A stretch of DNA of 64,000 bases, from positions 248,001-312,000 of the forward strand of contig NZ_PDUD01000018.1 of assembly GCF_002646595.1 (NCBI RefSeq), written 5' to 3'. Shown one piece after another: positions 50,393 to 59,890 of the stretch. Origin of the DNA: Flavilitoribacter nigricans DSM 23189 = NBRC 102662 (GTDB lineage: Bacteria; Bacteroidota; Bacteroidia; Chitinophagales; Saprospiraceae). The position numbers and the translations under genes were made by a program. The notes under the pieces were generated by a model. It was not told the DNA's origin and made no database searches. It was given only the letters and a program-made list of their open reading frames with translations. Every line of letters starts with the position of its first letter. Within the stretch, counting starts at the first letter, position 1.

Positions 50393-51784
50393 ATGCTAAC
50401 AGCAATTGTACTTTGCTTTATTCTGGGGTACGTTACTATTGTATTTGAACATCCACTCAAATTAGACAAAACCGTACCGGCCTTATTAATGGGTTCCTTG
50501 TGCTGGGCCCTGATGTCTTTAGGTTTTCACGGGGGCTCCTTATCCATTATCGACACGCACGAACACGTCTACTCTCTGGCAAACGGGGTAACACACGAAG
50601 CCGAAGAGGGTTTTGTGAATGCCCTGTTGCACCACCTGGGTAAAACCGCCGAGATCCTGGTATTCCTGATCGGTGCCATGACGATCGTTGAGATCATCGA
50701 CCTGCACCGCGGTTTCGAGATCCTGAAAAACTGGGTAAAGACCAAAAACAAAAAGCGCCTGCTCTGGATTCTGGGCGCTCTGGGCTTCATCCTGTCGGCT
50801 ATCATCGATAACCTGACCGCTACGATCGTACTGGTCACGCTGCTGAGAAAATTGATCCAAAACAAAACGGAGCGGCTCTGGTACGCAGCGCTCATTGTAA
50901 TTGCGGCCAATGCCGGTGGTGCCTGGTCTCCGATCGGGGACGTAACGACCACCATGCTCTGGATCGGCAACCGGGTAAGTACTTTCGGACTAATCGAGCA
51001 CCTGGTGATCCCCTCCATCGTTTGTTTCGCCGTTCCTTTCTATATCGCCTCTTTCATGACTCCGTTCAAAGGGGAAATTGAAATGAAAGATACCGGGGAC
51101 GACAATGTCGCTCAAAAGCTATTGAGTAGCCGCACCATGCTTTTCCTGGGACTGGGCGGTATCATCTTTGTACCGATCTTCAAAACCATCACGCACTTAC
51201 CCCCCTACATGGGAATGATGCTCAGTTTGGGTGTGGTTTGGCTGGTTTCCGAGTACATCCACCCGGAAGAAGACTTTACCGAAGAACGCAAACATCAGTA
51301 TTCGGCGCACAAAGCTTTGTCGCGGATCGAGATGTCCAGTATTCTGTTTTTCCTTGGTATCCTGATGGCTGTGGCCGCGCTGGAAACGGTGGTAGTCGGT
51401 GACGTCGGCGCGCTGCGTTATGTGGCCGAGCAACTGCAAAATGCCATTCCAAATCAGGACGTTGTCGTCATTATACTAGGCTTTATGTCGGCTATTATTG
51501 ACAACGTTCCGCTGGTGGCGGCCTCGATGGGTATGTATTCCCAGCCAATCGATGCCAAACTGTGGCACTTCATCGCTTATTCTGCCGGTACCGGTGGTAG
51601 TATGCTGATCATCGGATCCGCTGCGGGTGTAGCGGCCATGGGTATGGAAAGGATTGACTTTATCTGGTATCTGAAAAAGATCGCTTGGCTGGCTTTTGTC
51701 GGCTTTATCGCCGGAGCTATTGTCTTCCTGATCCTGTATCCGTTCCTGCCCAATGCAGTAGGTGGCGTTCCGGGCGCTCATTGA
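50393..51784 (+). CDS. nhaD: Sodium:proton antiporter NhaD
   Basis: Inner-membrane Na+(Li+)/H+ antiporter of the ion-transporter superfamily, 463 residues, about 12 spans. Family signatures are FEHPLKLDKTVPALLMG, ILSAIIDNLTATIVL and IIDNVPLVAASMGMY (paired Asp-Asn motifs in the two repeats), plus ANAGGAWSPIGDVTTTMLW. Its presence suits a salt-exposed or marine organism. Monocistronic; a REP-like palindrome lies behind it. Confidence 0.92.
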   Translation: MLTAIVLCFILGYVTIVFEHPLKLDKTVPALLMGSLCWALMSLGFHGGSLSIIDTHEHVYSLANGVTHEAEEGFVNALLHHLGKTAEILVFLIGAMTIVEIIDLHRGFEILKNWVKTKNKKRLLWILGALGFILSAIIDNLTATIVLVTLLRKLIQNKTERLWYAALIVIAANAGGAWSPIGDVTTTMLWIGNRVSTFGLIEHLVIPSIVCFAVPFYIASFMTPFKGEIEMKDTGDDNVAQKLLSSRTMLFLGLGGIIFVPIFKTITHLPPYMGMMLSLGVVWLVSEYIHPEEDFTEERKHQYSAHKALSRIEMSSILFFLGILMAVAALETVVVGDVGALRYVAEQLQNAIPNQDVVVIILGFMSAIIDNVPLVAASMGMYSQPIDAKLWHFIAYSAGTGGSMLIIGSAAGVAAMGMERIDFIWYLKKIAWLAFVGFIAGAIVFLILYPFLPNAVGGVPGAH

Positions 51785-51801
51785 TGACCATCCGGTGAAC
51801 C

Positions 51802-51841
51802 ATTATTGTAGGGGCGTAAGGAATTGCGTCCCTACAATAAT
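51802..51841. repeat. REP-like palindrome, GTAGGGRCG family
   Basis: ATTATTGTAGGGGCG (51802-51816) faces CGTCCCTACAATAAT (51827-51841), 14 of 15 pairs plus one G-T. Same family as 6198-6228. The right arm contains the stop codon and last Leu codons of the convergent SNF2 gene. Confidence 0.6.
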
Positions 51842-54771
51842 AAATATTCCAGATCCTCCCGGCTGAAATCCATTTTTCCGGAATTGCCGATTATATCTTC
51901 CGCCAGTTGCGCTTTTTTATCCTGCAGCGCTAATATTTTCTCTTCAATACTATCCCGCGTAATAAATTTAACGGCGATCACCTGTTTATCCTGGCCAATG
52001 CGATGTGCCCGGGCAATAGCCTGTTGTTCCACGGTGGGATTCCACCAGGGATCCAGGATAAAGACGTAATCTGCCGCCGTGAGATTCAGCCCCGTCCCTC
52101 CGGATTTTATGGAGATCAGGAAAGATTCAATGTCCGGATCGGATTCGAATTTTTGGATCTCCCGTTGTCGCTCTTCGGGTTTCAAACTACCCGTTAACCA
52201 GGAGAACTGTTGCTTTTCCGACTGGAACTGGGTTCGGAATAACTCCAGATACTTTACAAAGGAGCTGAAGAAAAGCGCCTTATGTCCGGCTCTTCGGATC
52301 ACGGACCAATGTTCCAGCACATCTTTGAACTTACCGCTTTCCTTACCGTAATCCTCCAGCACTAATGCCGGATGATTCGCCATTTGCCGGAGTTTAGTCA
52401 AAGATTGCAATACCATAATGCGATACTGCGGATCGTTGGGCAGGAAATTCTCCAGCAGATAGTTGCGGGCGGCGGATTTCTCCTTTTCGTAGATCTTCTT
52501 CTGTTCGGCTTCCATATCCGAATAAAAGATCTTTGTGATCAGCGGCGGTAGGTCTCTGGCCACTTCTTCCTTGGTTCGTCGCAACAAATAGGGCTGAACC
52601 ATCGTACGCAGGCGGTCTTTTTTCAGATCGTCCTGCTGCTTCTCGATCGGCGTGATGAACTCTTTTTTGAAGAAGCGGAAACTGCCCAGCAAATTGGGAT
52701 TGATGAATTGCATCTGGGACCAGAGATCCGCCAGGGAATTCTCGATCGGGGTACCGCTCAGCGATATCTTATGACCGGCGTTGAGTTTATTCACCGCCTG
52801 GAACACCTTGCTTTCCCGGTTCTTGATCTGCTGACTTTCGTCCAGCACGACGTATTCAAATTCCATTCGCTCCAATAACTCAATGTCCCGCAATGCGGTC
52901 TGGTAAGTCGTAATAATGACGTCAAAACGGGAAAGGAGACGAACGTCCGTGTGTCGCTTGGGGCCGGTATGATTGTACACACTGAGTCCCGGAGCAAATT
53001 TATCGATCTCCTTCATCCAGTTGAAGATGAGTGAAGCCGGCAGGATGATCAGGGCATTGAGTGGTTTCAGGAAATCCATATCGGGCGCCGGTGCACTGAA
53101 GAGGTCCAGTTGCGCCCCCGAGTTAACTTGAGCCGGTGCAGCGGTCGCCCGGCGTTCTTTGGCGTATAGTAAAACGGCAATGGTCTGCAGGGTTTTCCCC
53201 AGTCCCATATCGTCCGCCAGACAGGCTCCCAGATCGTTCTGGTAATGCTGAACCATCCAGCGTACGCCATCCAGCTGATACGGCCGCAGATCAGCCCGCA
53301 ATCCGTCGGGTAATGCGAAATCTGCTTCCACCTCCGCCACATCAACCATAGCGGCGGCTTCGATATCCAGTTCGGATAAAAGCGTGAACTGGCTTTTGGC
53401 AAGATGTAATTTATCTCCTTTAAACCGTCCGAATGCGACGACCTCCCGGTAACGGTGCATCCACTCTTCCGGGATCAGGAAAAAGGTGCCGTCCGGCAGG
53501 GGGAAATAGCGGTTTTCCGCCTTGATGTAGCGGGCAATTTCCAGAAAAGGAATGCGGTGCGGACCAAGCTCAATCTCCCCGTGGATATCAAACCAGTCGT
53601 TATTCTGGCTCGCATTGAGTTGTAAGCTCGGCCGGTATAAGGCGATAGGTTTGCCCTCCCACTGGGGAGATCTCAGGCGAAAGCCCAGTTCTTCGAGTTC
53701 TTTCCGGCGATCAGCCAGCCAAAACAACAGGTCCTCGGCTTCTGCGTCTTTCGGAAGTTGGAAATAACTGCCATCCTGATTGACCAGGCCGAGTTTGCGC
53801 ACCTGAGCCATGTATATCCCTTCGGCGACCTTATCCCGCCGTACCTGCAGGATAGAGATCTCATCCTGCCCCTCCCCCATTTTCAGACTGGTAGTTTGTT
53901 CTTTTTTATCGCTCCAGTTGAAGCGGGCCAACTGGTAGACCATATGTACCGATAACCCCCAGGCTTCGCTGAACAACAGTCGAACCGGTTCCAGTTCGCA
54001 GGCCTCCAGCTTGTTGTATTGCATGACATCGAAACCCTCGGCAATGATGTCCGTTTTGGAAGCCACCTTAAAAATGAATTGTTTAAAATAGGTACGAACG
54101 GAAGAACGCGGGATACGAATGGTGTCTTTCTGCCGGAAGGGCTTGACCATAAATCCGTTGATGTGCTCCACCTGGTACAAACGATAGCCTACGATGATCC
54201 AGGCCGGAACGTTGGTCAGTACGGTCACATCCTTGGTGTGAATGGGCCAGACCTGCCGCCCTTCCCGGAGGCGCAACTGGTAGGTAACCCCTTCCCTGGT
54301 CCTTTCGAAGAACAGTTCCGGTTTCAGATCCTGTTTGCTGGGTTCGAGCAGCAGATCTCCCACCAGTGATTTCCGCTCTGCTTCCCAGCTTATCCCGTAT
54401 CCCTGTTCCACACAGATGCGCAGGATCTCATCCAGACGCCGGTGGACATGGATCAAAACTGCCTTTTTCACTTCCTGGTCTTCGAGCAGTGTGCCGATGG
54501 GTTTCACCTTGCGGCGCGGCGGGCAGAAATGTTTTTCGATAGTTTCCAGATCCAATTCCTCCACCAATTCGAACAAGCGTTTGAGCTTTGGCGTTAGCTC
54601 TAAGTGGAACGCCCCCAAGGTGTCCGGTAAAGCGCGTTGCTGAATATAGGTTGGGCTACCGTGACGGTCGGTCTTCACGATGAAGGCCAGCGGAAGAAAA
54701 ATGTCCGGAGCCGCTTCCGATAAATTGAAGACGATAACGTAAGGCTTTCTGGATGTGGAATTGCCGCGCAT
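51832..54771 (-). CDS. SNF2-family DEAD/DEAH-box helicase
   Basis: 979 residues from the ATG at 54771. A long N-terminal half (about 1-480) of the bacterial SNF2-associated type precedes the two RecA-like lobes. Motif I DDMGLGKTLQ, motif II VLDESQ (DEAQ/DEAH variant), motif III SGTPIENSLADLW, then YLLRRTKEEVARDLPP, motif V SIKSGGTGLNLTAADYVF and motif VI QAIARAHRIGQ. Such proteins remodel protein-DNA complexes or RNA polymerase (RapA-like), but this subfamily has no fixed role. The frame is open 45 codons further up, into the divergent CPBP gene; I prefer the internal ATG. The stop codon lies in a REP-like repeat. Confidence 0.9.
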   Translation of the reverse strand: MRGNSTSRKPYVIVFNLSEAAPDIFLPLAFIVKTDRHGSPTYIQQRALPDTLGAFHLELTPKLKRLFELVEELDLETIEKHFCPPRRKVKPIGTLLEDQEVKKAVLIHVHRRLDEILRICVEQGYGISWEAERKSLVGDLLLEPSKQDLKPELFFERTREGVTYQLRLREGRQVWPIHTKDVTVLTNVPAWIIVGYRLYQVEHINGFMVKPFRQKDTIRIPRSSVRTYFKQFIFKVASKTDIIAEGFDVMQYNKLEACELEPVRLLFSEAWGLSVHMVYQLARFNWSDKKEQTTSLKMGEGQDEISILQVRRDKVAEGIYMAQVRKLGLVNQDGSYFQLPKDAEAEDLLFWLADRRKELEELGFRLRSPQWEGKPIALYRPSLQLNASQNNDWFDIHGEIELGPHRIPFLEIARYIKAENRYFPLPDGTFFLIPEEWMHRYREVVAFGRFKGDKLHLAKSQFTLLSELDIEAAAMVDVAEVEADFALPDGLRADLRPYQLDGVRWMVQHYQNDLGACLADDMGLGKTLQTIAVLLYAKERRATAAPAQVNSGAQLDLFSAPAPDMDFLKPLNALIILPASLIFNWMKEIDKFAPGLSVYNHTGPKRHTDVRLLSRFDVIITTYQTALRDIELLERMEFEYVVLDESQQIKNRESKVFQAVNKLNAGHKISLSGTPIENSLADLWSQMQFINPNLLGSFRFFKKEFITPIEKQQDDLKKDRLRTMVQPYLLRRTKEEVARDLPPLITKIFYSDMEAEQKKIYEKEKSAARNYLLENFLPNDPQYRIMVLQSLTKLRQMANHPALVLEDYGKESGKFKDVLEHWSVIRRAGHKALFFSSFVKYLELFRTQFQSEKQQFSWLTGSLKPEERQREIQKFESDPDIESFLISIKSGGTGLNLTAADYVFILDPWWNPTVEQQAIARAHRIGQDKQVIAVKFITRDSIEEKILALQDKKAQLAEDIIGNSGKMDFSREDLEYLLL

Positions 54772-54870
54772 ATTGGTTAGTCTAAAAATTTGGGGCTGCA
54801 AGTATACGATCCAATCGGGAAATAACCTGACCAAAATAACTATTTTGCGGTCCAATATCCGAGTATCCTT

Positions 54871-55647
54871 ATGATTGAAACCTTTACCCTGCACCTGGCT
54901 GATCACATCCTGTTTTTACTTTTGGGCATTTTACTCCCCTGGCGAACCGTCGGCGCCCAGAAAAAATTAAAAGACCTGAGTTTTACCAGCCGCATGCGGC
55001 AAAGCCTCTATATCGGCAACAGTATCGGCCTCTGGGTGATGGCCCTGATCGTGCTCGGTCTGTGGTGGTGGCTTGATCGTCCGTTTTCTTCACTGGGGCT
55101 GCAATGGACGCCCAGTACGGGTAATTTATGGAGCGTAGGTTTCGTCATTGCCTTTCTCATCATCTATGTGATCGATGCCGTAAGGGATATTTCTACGCCG
55201 AAAGGAAGAGCTCAGGTAGAAGAGAAACTAAGCAAGGAACTCGGCATCCTTCCCCGAAAATTCAAATCCTACCTATTTTTTATTCCCCTGGCATTTAGCG
55301 CCGGCATCTGCGAAGAGATCGTATTTCGGGGTTTCTTTATCGGCTATTTCGTCAGTCTGTTCGGGACCGGTATCGGCAGTCAGATCCTCGCTGTAGCCAT
55401 ACCCGCCGTGATCTTTGGATTGGTCCATACCTACCAGGGCATCCAGGCAATTTACAAGATCGTCGGTATGGCGGTGATCTTCGGGACCATTTATGTGCTG
55501 ACCGGATCAATTTACCTGCTCATTATTCTCCACGTGGTGGTAGACCTCATCGGCGGTGCCGTCGGGCTTTTCTTTCCCGAACCGGAGCAACCGGACGGCC
55601 CGGTGGAAGATTGGGAATATCCCAATCCGACCTGGGAGGAAGAATAA
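54871..55647 (+). CDS. CPBP-family intramembrane metalloprotease
   Basis: 258 residues, about seven hydrophobic spans. The protease motifs are CEEIVFRGF (EExxxR), FGLVH (FxxxH) and HVVVD (HxxxD-like), as in Abi/Rce1-type proteases. These cleave membrane or prenylated substrates in eukaryotes; bacterial members are linked to peptide maturation or immunity. It ends in an acidic tail (PEPEQPDGPVEDWEYP). Divergent from the helicase gene, with about 100 bases between starts. Confidence 0.85.
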   Translation: MIETFTLHLADHILFLLLGILLPWRTVGAQKKLKDLSFTSRMRQSLYIGNSIGLWVMALIVLGLWWWLDRPFSSLGLQWTPSTGNLWSVGFVIAFLIIYVIDAVRDISTPKGRAQVEEKLSKELGILPRKFKSYLFFIPLAFSAGICEEIVFRGFFIGYFVSLFGTGIGSQILAVAIPAVIFGLVHTYQGIQAIYKIVGMAVIFGTIYVLTGSIYLLIILHVVVDLIGGAVGLFFPEPEQPDGPVEDWEYPNPTWEEE

Positions 55648-55715
55648 GCTTTTCGCCGGGCAACGCCCAGGTATAATACCGATATAGACGAACGAATAAA
55701 CGTTTCGAAATAAGA

Positions 55716-55739
55716 GAAAAAGCCTGAGAACTTTCAGGC
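55716..55739 (-). terminator. Intrinsic terminator overlapping a stop codon
   Basis: On the minus strand GCCTGA-AAGTTC-TCAGGC followed by TTTTT. The first arm contains the TGA stop of the 2-hydroxyacid dehydrogenase gene. Confidence 0.7.
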
Positions 55740-56681
55740 ACTAAAACCGTCTTGGATCTTTTCCACTAAAGACAATGCATGCCCCTTCTCGGAAGCATCC
55801 GACCAGCCCGCTACGTGCGGGGTGAGCACAATATTTTCCGCCTGCAGCAGATACTGGAAAGGCTCTGGCTGCCGGTTCGGATCCAGATGGGCGAAGGACA
55901 TTTCCTCGTATTCGATCACATCCAGCGCTGCGCCCCGTACTTTTCCACTTTGCAGTTTCCGGACCAATGCTGCCGTTTCTAATACCAGGCCCCGCGCCGT
56001 GTTGATCACAAAGATCGGTTTGGCGAAAGCGTCGAGGAAGGCGTCGTTTACGAAATAATGATTTTCCGGCAGGTAAGGAATATGGAGAGAGATCAGGTCC
56101 GCCCGGGCTTGCAGTTCCGGCAGATCTACTGCCTCCGCGTGCGCATCGCCGTAGTTGGTCTTGAATTTATCGTAGGCGATCACTTCCACTTCGAATCCCT
56201 GCAGCCGCTGGGCGAAAGCCGTTCCCATGTTGCCGTAACCGATGATACCGATGGTTTTCCCCTTCAATTCCGTAGCCCGGTTCCCTTCCCGGATCCACTG
56301 GCCGTCTCTCACCTGCCGATCGGCGCGGGCGAGGTTATTCAACAGGCACAACATCAGTCCGACCGTGTGTTCTCCAACGGTATCGCGGCTTCCTTCCGGT
56401 GAGGGTAATACGGCAATACCTTTTTCGGCAGCGTATTCCAGGTCAATATGTTCCAGTCCGACGCCACTGCGACCGATGAATTGCAGGCTTTCCGCATGGT
56501 CCAGGAATTCCCGGTCCAGTTTGATCCGGCTCCTGACGATGACCCCATAATACGGGGCCAAATCCGACAGTACCTGCTTACGGTCTTTATCCGCATAGTT
56601 CACACAATCATAACCCGCGGCTACGAGCGCTTCCCAGAGCACCGGATGGGTCTTATCGATAAACATGATCTTTTTACTCAT
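55734..56681 (-). CDS. D-isomer-specific 2-hydroxyacid dehydrogenase
   Basis: NAD-dependent dehydrogenase of the phosphoglycerate/hydroxypyruvate reductase family, 315 residues from the ATG at 56681; a TTG eight codons earlier is less likely. NAD loop GYGNMG in GKTIGIIGYGNMGTAFA, catalytic Arg in NTARGLVLE, Glu in DVIEYEE and His in LTPHVAGW. No ACT domain follows, so it is a short SerA-like or glyoxylate/hydroxypyruvate reductase. No serine genes are adjacent; substrate undetermined. Confidence 0.87.
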   Translation of the reverse strand: MSKKIMFIDKTHPVLWEALVAAGYDCVNYADKDRKQVLSDLAPYYGVIVRSRIKLDREFLDHAESLQFIGRSGVGLEHIDLEYAAEKGIAVLPSPEGSRDTVGEHTVGLMLCLLNNLARADRQVRDGQWIREGNRATELKGKTIGIIGYGNMGTAFAQRLQGFEVEVIAYDKFKTNYGDAHAEAVDLPELQARADLISLHIPYLPENHYFVNDAFLDAFAKPIFVINTARGLVLETAALVRKLQSGKVRGAALDVIEYEEMSFAHLDPNRQPEPFQYLLQAENIVLTPHVAGWSDASEKGHALSLVEKIQDGFSA

Positions 56682-56705
56682 GTGATTATTTTTCAAATGA
56701 TCCAA

Positions 56706-56981
56706 GTGCGGAAATATAAATGAAAATTGGCAGGAAGCAAGCTATTTACGGTTCAGAATTAAGGAGTGAGCGATCTCCTGCCGGCCCGGCAAGTGTTGGA
56801 TTTAACCGGCATGCTTACCCCTCGGCGGGGAAAAAAGCTACCATTCCCTAAATTTAACGGCCGGCCAAAAATATGGCCGATGTTCCCTGCGTTAACCTCC
56901 ATATCGACACCCTCCCCCCGGTTACACTGCTGCCCAAAAAACACAGATTCTACCATTAACCGATTCCCTTACGTCATCGCT
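56706..56981. other. Region between the 2-hydroxyacid dehydrogenase and T9SS cargo genes
   Basis: About 275 bases. The plus frame is open from 56766, but the sequence there is not protein-like and lacks a signal, so I treat it as a 5' leader. A weak TAAATTTA box lies around 56850. Confidence 0.4.
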
Positions 56982-58751
56982 ATGAGCACCCAACACTATC
57001 TGCTAACAATCCTATTGTTACTCTTTCTCCCATTTGTTACCTGGTCCCAACGTAGTTTCCTGGACATCCTGAGCCAGTATGAAACCTGGGACAACCACGC
57101 GATCGCCCCCACACAGGGCAACGGTTTCCTGATCGGGAATGATCTCAAATTCCCTCCCGCCGACTGGGAACGCCACGGTTTTTATCTCAGCAAATACGAT
57201 TCCTGTGGCCTCATTGCGTGGAGCAAAGCTTACGGAAGCCCGGATCAGGCGCTTTTCTTCAGTGATCTTACCGAACTCTCCAATGGCGATGCTATCGCTA
57301 TGGGACAGACCGGGTTCGATAATCTTTTCCTGATGCGGATCGATCCGGACGGCAATGTCCTTAACCTGTTCACTTACGATACTTCCAATGGCGATCAGAA
57401 TTACAATCTGGACGTTCATAACGGCAAAGTGATGGTCTTCGGCAGCTATTACGCCGATAATGGCTCCCGTAATTTCCTGCTGGTCGTGAATGAAGACGGG
57501 CAGATCGATTGGGCGAAAAGCTTCCACCCCCGGCTCGGTGCCGGCGGTGCGATCAGTTGCGGAGACGGCAGTTTCGTCTGTGTCAACGGCAATATGGTTT
57601 ATAAGGTAAACGAGAGCGGAAACCTCGAATGGAGCCAGGAGATCGTTTCCCTCAGCCCCGAGGCCGCAAACCTCTCCAAACCGGTGGAAAGCGGCAACGG
57701 CTACGTGCTGGCCGTCAGGAATCCGGAACGGGCGAGTCAATACCTGATAAAACTGAACCGGTCCGGTCAGGTCCAGTGGCAATCCGACGAGATCCCGTCG
57801 GGTTTCCTGGCATCCAGTGTGGACCGGCTGTCCAACGGTAACCTGGTACTCGTCAACGCCCAGCCCATCGACGGTGAAGGCCTGAGCGGCGGAGCACCCC
57901 TCCTGGCGGAATTCACCCCCGACGGCACCCTGGTACAACAATACGGATTCGAACTGGATAATTTCGGACGATTTACCGCTCCGGTCTGCCGGGCGGGTGA
58001 TAATGGCTCGCTAACCATCAAAGGTTCCTACTACGACCAGGGTAATTTCGACTACATTATCCGGCTGAAACCGGAAGAGGACCTCAGTTGTGCCGGTTAC
58101 CCTTACGAAGATGTGCTGTCGGAACACACCAGTCTGGATCTCCGTTCCGCATCGGCCAACGTTTCCAATCTGCGATTTTCCAGCGCAGATACCACCGAAG
58201 TGCAGGTGATCGACCTGGGACTCAATCCCGAGAATTATTGCGAAAAGACCGTGGACGACGGGGTCATGGATTTTTCGGACCGGCTCCAATGCGTGGATAC
58301 CCTGACTTTTACCCCTCCTTTTGCGGAGGCCACCTATTTGTGGGAAGACGGATCTACTAACGGCCAGCGGATCCTCAAAGCTCCCGGTCAGTACCTGCTG
58401 AAGGCCACTACCTGCCGCACCAAGTTTGATATCGATATCGAACTGGAACTCGGACTTTGCCCCTGCACCTATTACATTCCCAACGCATTCTCACCGAACG
58501 GTGATGGCGTGAACGATCAGTTCCAGGCTTTCGCTACCTGTGCCTTCACCAGCTATGATCTACAGATCTTCAATCGCTGGGGCGAACTACTCCACCGCTC
58601 GCAGACACCGGAAGACGGCTGGGACGGACGCTCCCGCGGGCGGCTGCTGGAACAGGGAATGTATATGTACGCGTTGAAGTATTCCTGGGAGGTAAAACCG
58701 GGTGTTTTCCAGGATCGGATGGAAACCGGTACGGTGGCTATCGTCCGCTGA
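56982..58751 (+). CDS. Secreted protein with T9SS type B (CHU_C) sorting domain
   Basis: 589 residues from the ATG at 56982, which opens a signal peptide (MSTQHYLLTILLLLFLPFVT, cleavage after WSQ). The body consists of about seven beta-propeller-like repeats with the pattern GNVLNLF/GQIDWAKSF/GNLEWSQEI, common in Bacteroidota surface proteins. Then comes a Cys-flanked beta domain. The C-terminal about 90 residues are the gliding-motility CHU_C domain: YIPNAFSPNGDGVNDQF, then YDLQIFNRWGELL, DGWDGR and a final GTVAIVR. It is exported by type IX secretion to the cell surface. Function unknown. Confidence 0.9.
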   Translation: MSTQHYLLTILLLLFLPFVTWSQRSFLDILSQYETWDNHAIAPTQGNGFLIGNDLKFPPADWERHGFYLSKYDSCGLIAWSKAYGSPDQALFFSDLTELSNGDAIAMGQTGFDNLFLMRIDPDGNVLNLFTYDTSNGDQNYNLDVHNGKVMVFGSYYADNGSRNFLLVVNEDGQIDWAKSFHPRLGAGGAISCGDGSFVCVNGNMVYKVNESGNLEWSQEIVSLSPEAANLSKPVESGNGYVLAVRNPERASQYLIKLNRSGQVQWQSDEIPSGFLASSVDRLSNGNLVLVNAQPIDGEGLSGGAPLLAEFTPDGTLVQQYGFELDNFGRFTAPVCRAGDNGSLTIKGSYYDQGNFDYIIRLKPEEDLSCAGYPYEDVLSEHTSLDLRSASANVSNLRFSSADTTEVQVIDLGLNPENYCEKTVDDGVMDFSDRLQCVDTLTFTPPFAEATYLWEDGSTNGQRILKAPGQYLLKATTCRTKFDIDIELELGLCPCTYYIPNAFSPNGDGVNDQFQAFATCAFTSYDLQIFNRWGELLHRSQTPEDGWDGRSRGRLLEQGMYMYALKYSWEVKPGVFQDRMETGTVAIVR

Positions 58752-58754
58752 CGT

Positions 58755-59765
58755 TTACCAGTGCAACCAGTGTCCCTTTACCTGTCCCAGACCGTTGATC
58801 TCCAGGGCCGGTGCGGGTATTTTCACGTAATTGATACAGCGAAGAAAGGTCCGGAGCAGTCGACTTTTGGTTTTAATACGCGAAAGATCGACGTCCAGGG
58901 AAAGATAGTACTGCCGGTAGCGGGGATAATCCGCAGTAGACAATCGGAACAGGCCACCACTATCCGAATCGGTCCATTTGTTATCGAAACCGCCAAACAT
59001 ATTCTCCGAGCCATAGCCGAATGCCACATTAAGCCAGGCCGGCCAGTTGTTCGCGGGCCCGGCAAAAGAACGGATATTGACGGATGCCCAGATGGTCTGT
59101 GCGTTGTAATCCTTAATGAACCGCTCCCCAAAACTACTTCCATAAAGACTGGCTGCACGTTCAGCCAGCGTTGTCGTGTGCATGCCATCCGCGGTCGTCA
59201 GGATCTCCTCCGGGTATTGCTTCCCGATATCCGAAGAAACTTTTAAGAGGATCCTTTGCTCCTGCCAGAGGTATTCCTGCCCGACAAACAGGCCCGCGCC
59301 GGCCAGGTTGGCGGCCATATCACTCCAGGAAAAGCCCCATTTCTCCGAGAAGCCGTCCATGACCTCCACGGTGGTTTGCAGCCAGAGAGCAGCGCCTACT
59401 GCGGTCCAGCGAGCAGTTTTCGGGGGCACTCCCGCCCAACGAGCCCCACTGTAGAGTAAATTGGATTCGAAGTGAGTGGTAAAGATGTGGCCGGCTTTAT
59501 CCATTTGCTGCCATTCCCGCAGATCATCAAAGGTATGGAAACCGGTAAGTTCGTAGTCTTTATACCAGGATTGGTACAGGCCATAAGCGAAACCGCCGTA
59601 GATCAGGGAACCGGCTCCGGCAGCCGACCAAAATCGACCTTTGTGAAAAGTATCGGCGGGAGCCAGAAAGCTCGGTGGAGCATCTTCCTGAGCCATTACA
59701 CCGATTGGACCGTTTCCCAGGAAACAGACAAGCAGAATAAACAGAGATCTGAAGAATTGGCTCAT
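58755..59765 (-). CDS. DUF2279 family exported protein
   Basis: 336 residues. Signal peptide (about 1-25, ending GVMAQ). The DUF2279 core has the QMDKAGHIFTTHFES helix with conserved His residues, SGARWAGVPPKTARW, and the GFSEKWGFSWSDMAANLAGAGLF segment. This family (YfiM-like) is thought to sit at the outer membrane or periplasm; no activity is known. Convergent with the T9SS gene (3 bases apart). Confidence 0.8.
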   Translation of the reverse strand: MSQFFRSLFILLVCFLGNGPIGVMAQEDAPPSFLAPADTFHKGRFWSAAGAGSLIYGGFAYGLYQSWYKDYELTGFHTFDDLREWQQMDKAGHIFTTHFESNLLYSGARWAGVPPKTARWTAVGAALWLQTTVEVMDGFSEKWGFSWSDMAANLAGAGLFVGQEYLWQEQRILLKVSSDIGKQYPEEILTTADGMHTTTLAERAASLYGSSFGERFIKDYNAQTIWASVNIRSFAGPANNWPAWLNVAFGYGSENMFGGFDNKWTDSDSGGLFRLSTADYPRYRQYYLSLDVDLSRIKTKSRLLRTFLRCINYVKIPAPALEINGLGQVKGHWLHW

Positions 59766-59890
59766 GGGAAACTTTCGGTGAATACAGGACCAGCCCCTGG
59801 AGATCGTGCTAACCGGGGCTCTAACCGCCTGTGGTATGCTGTTATTAGTACAATTCAGGGTGCGGAAAGTTCACCGGTTGCCTTCCCCTC

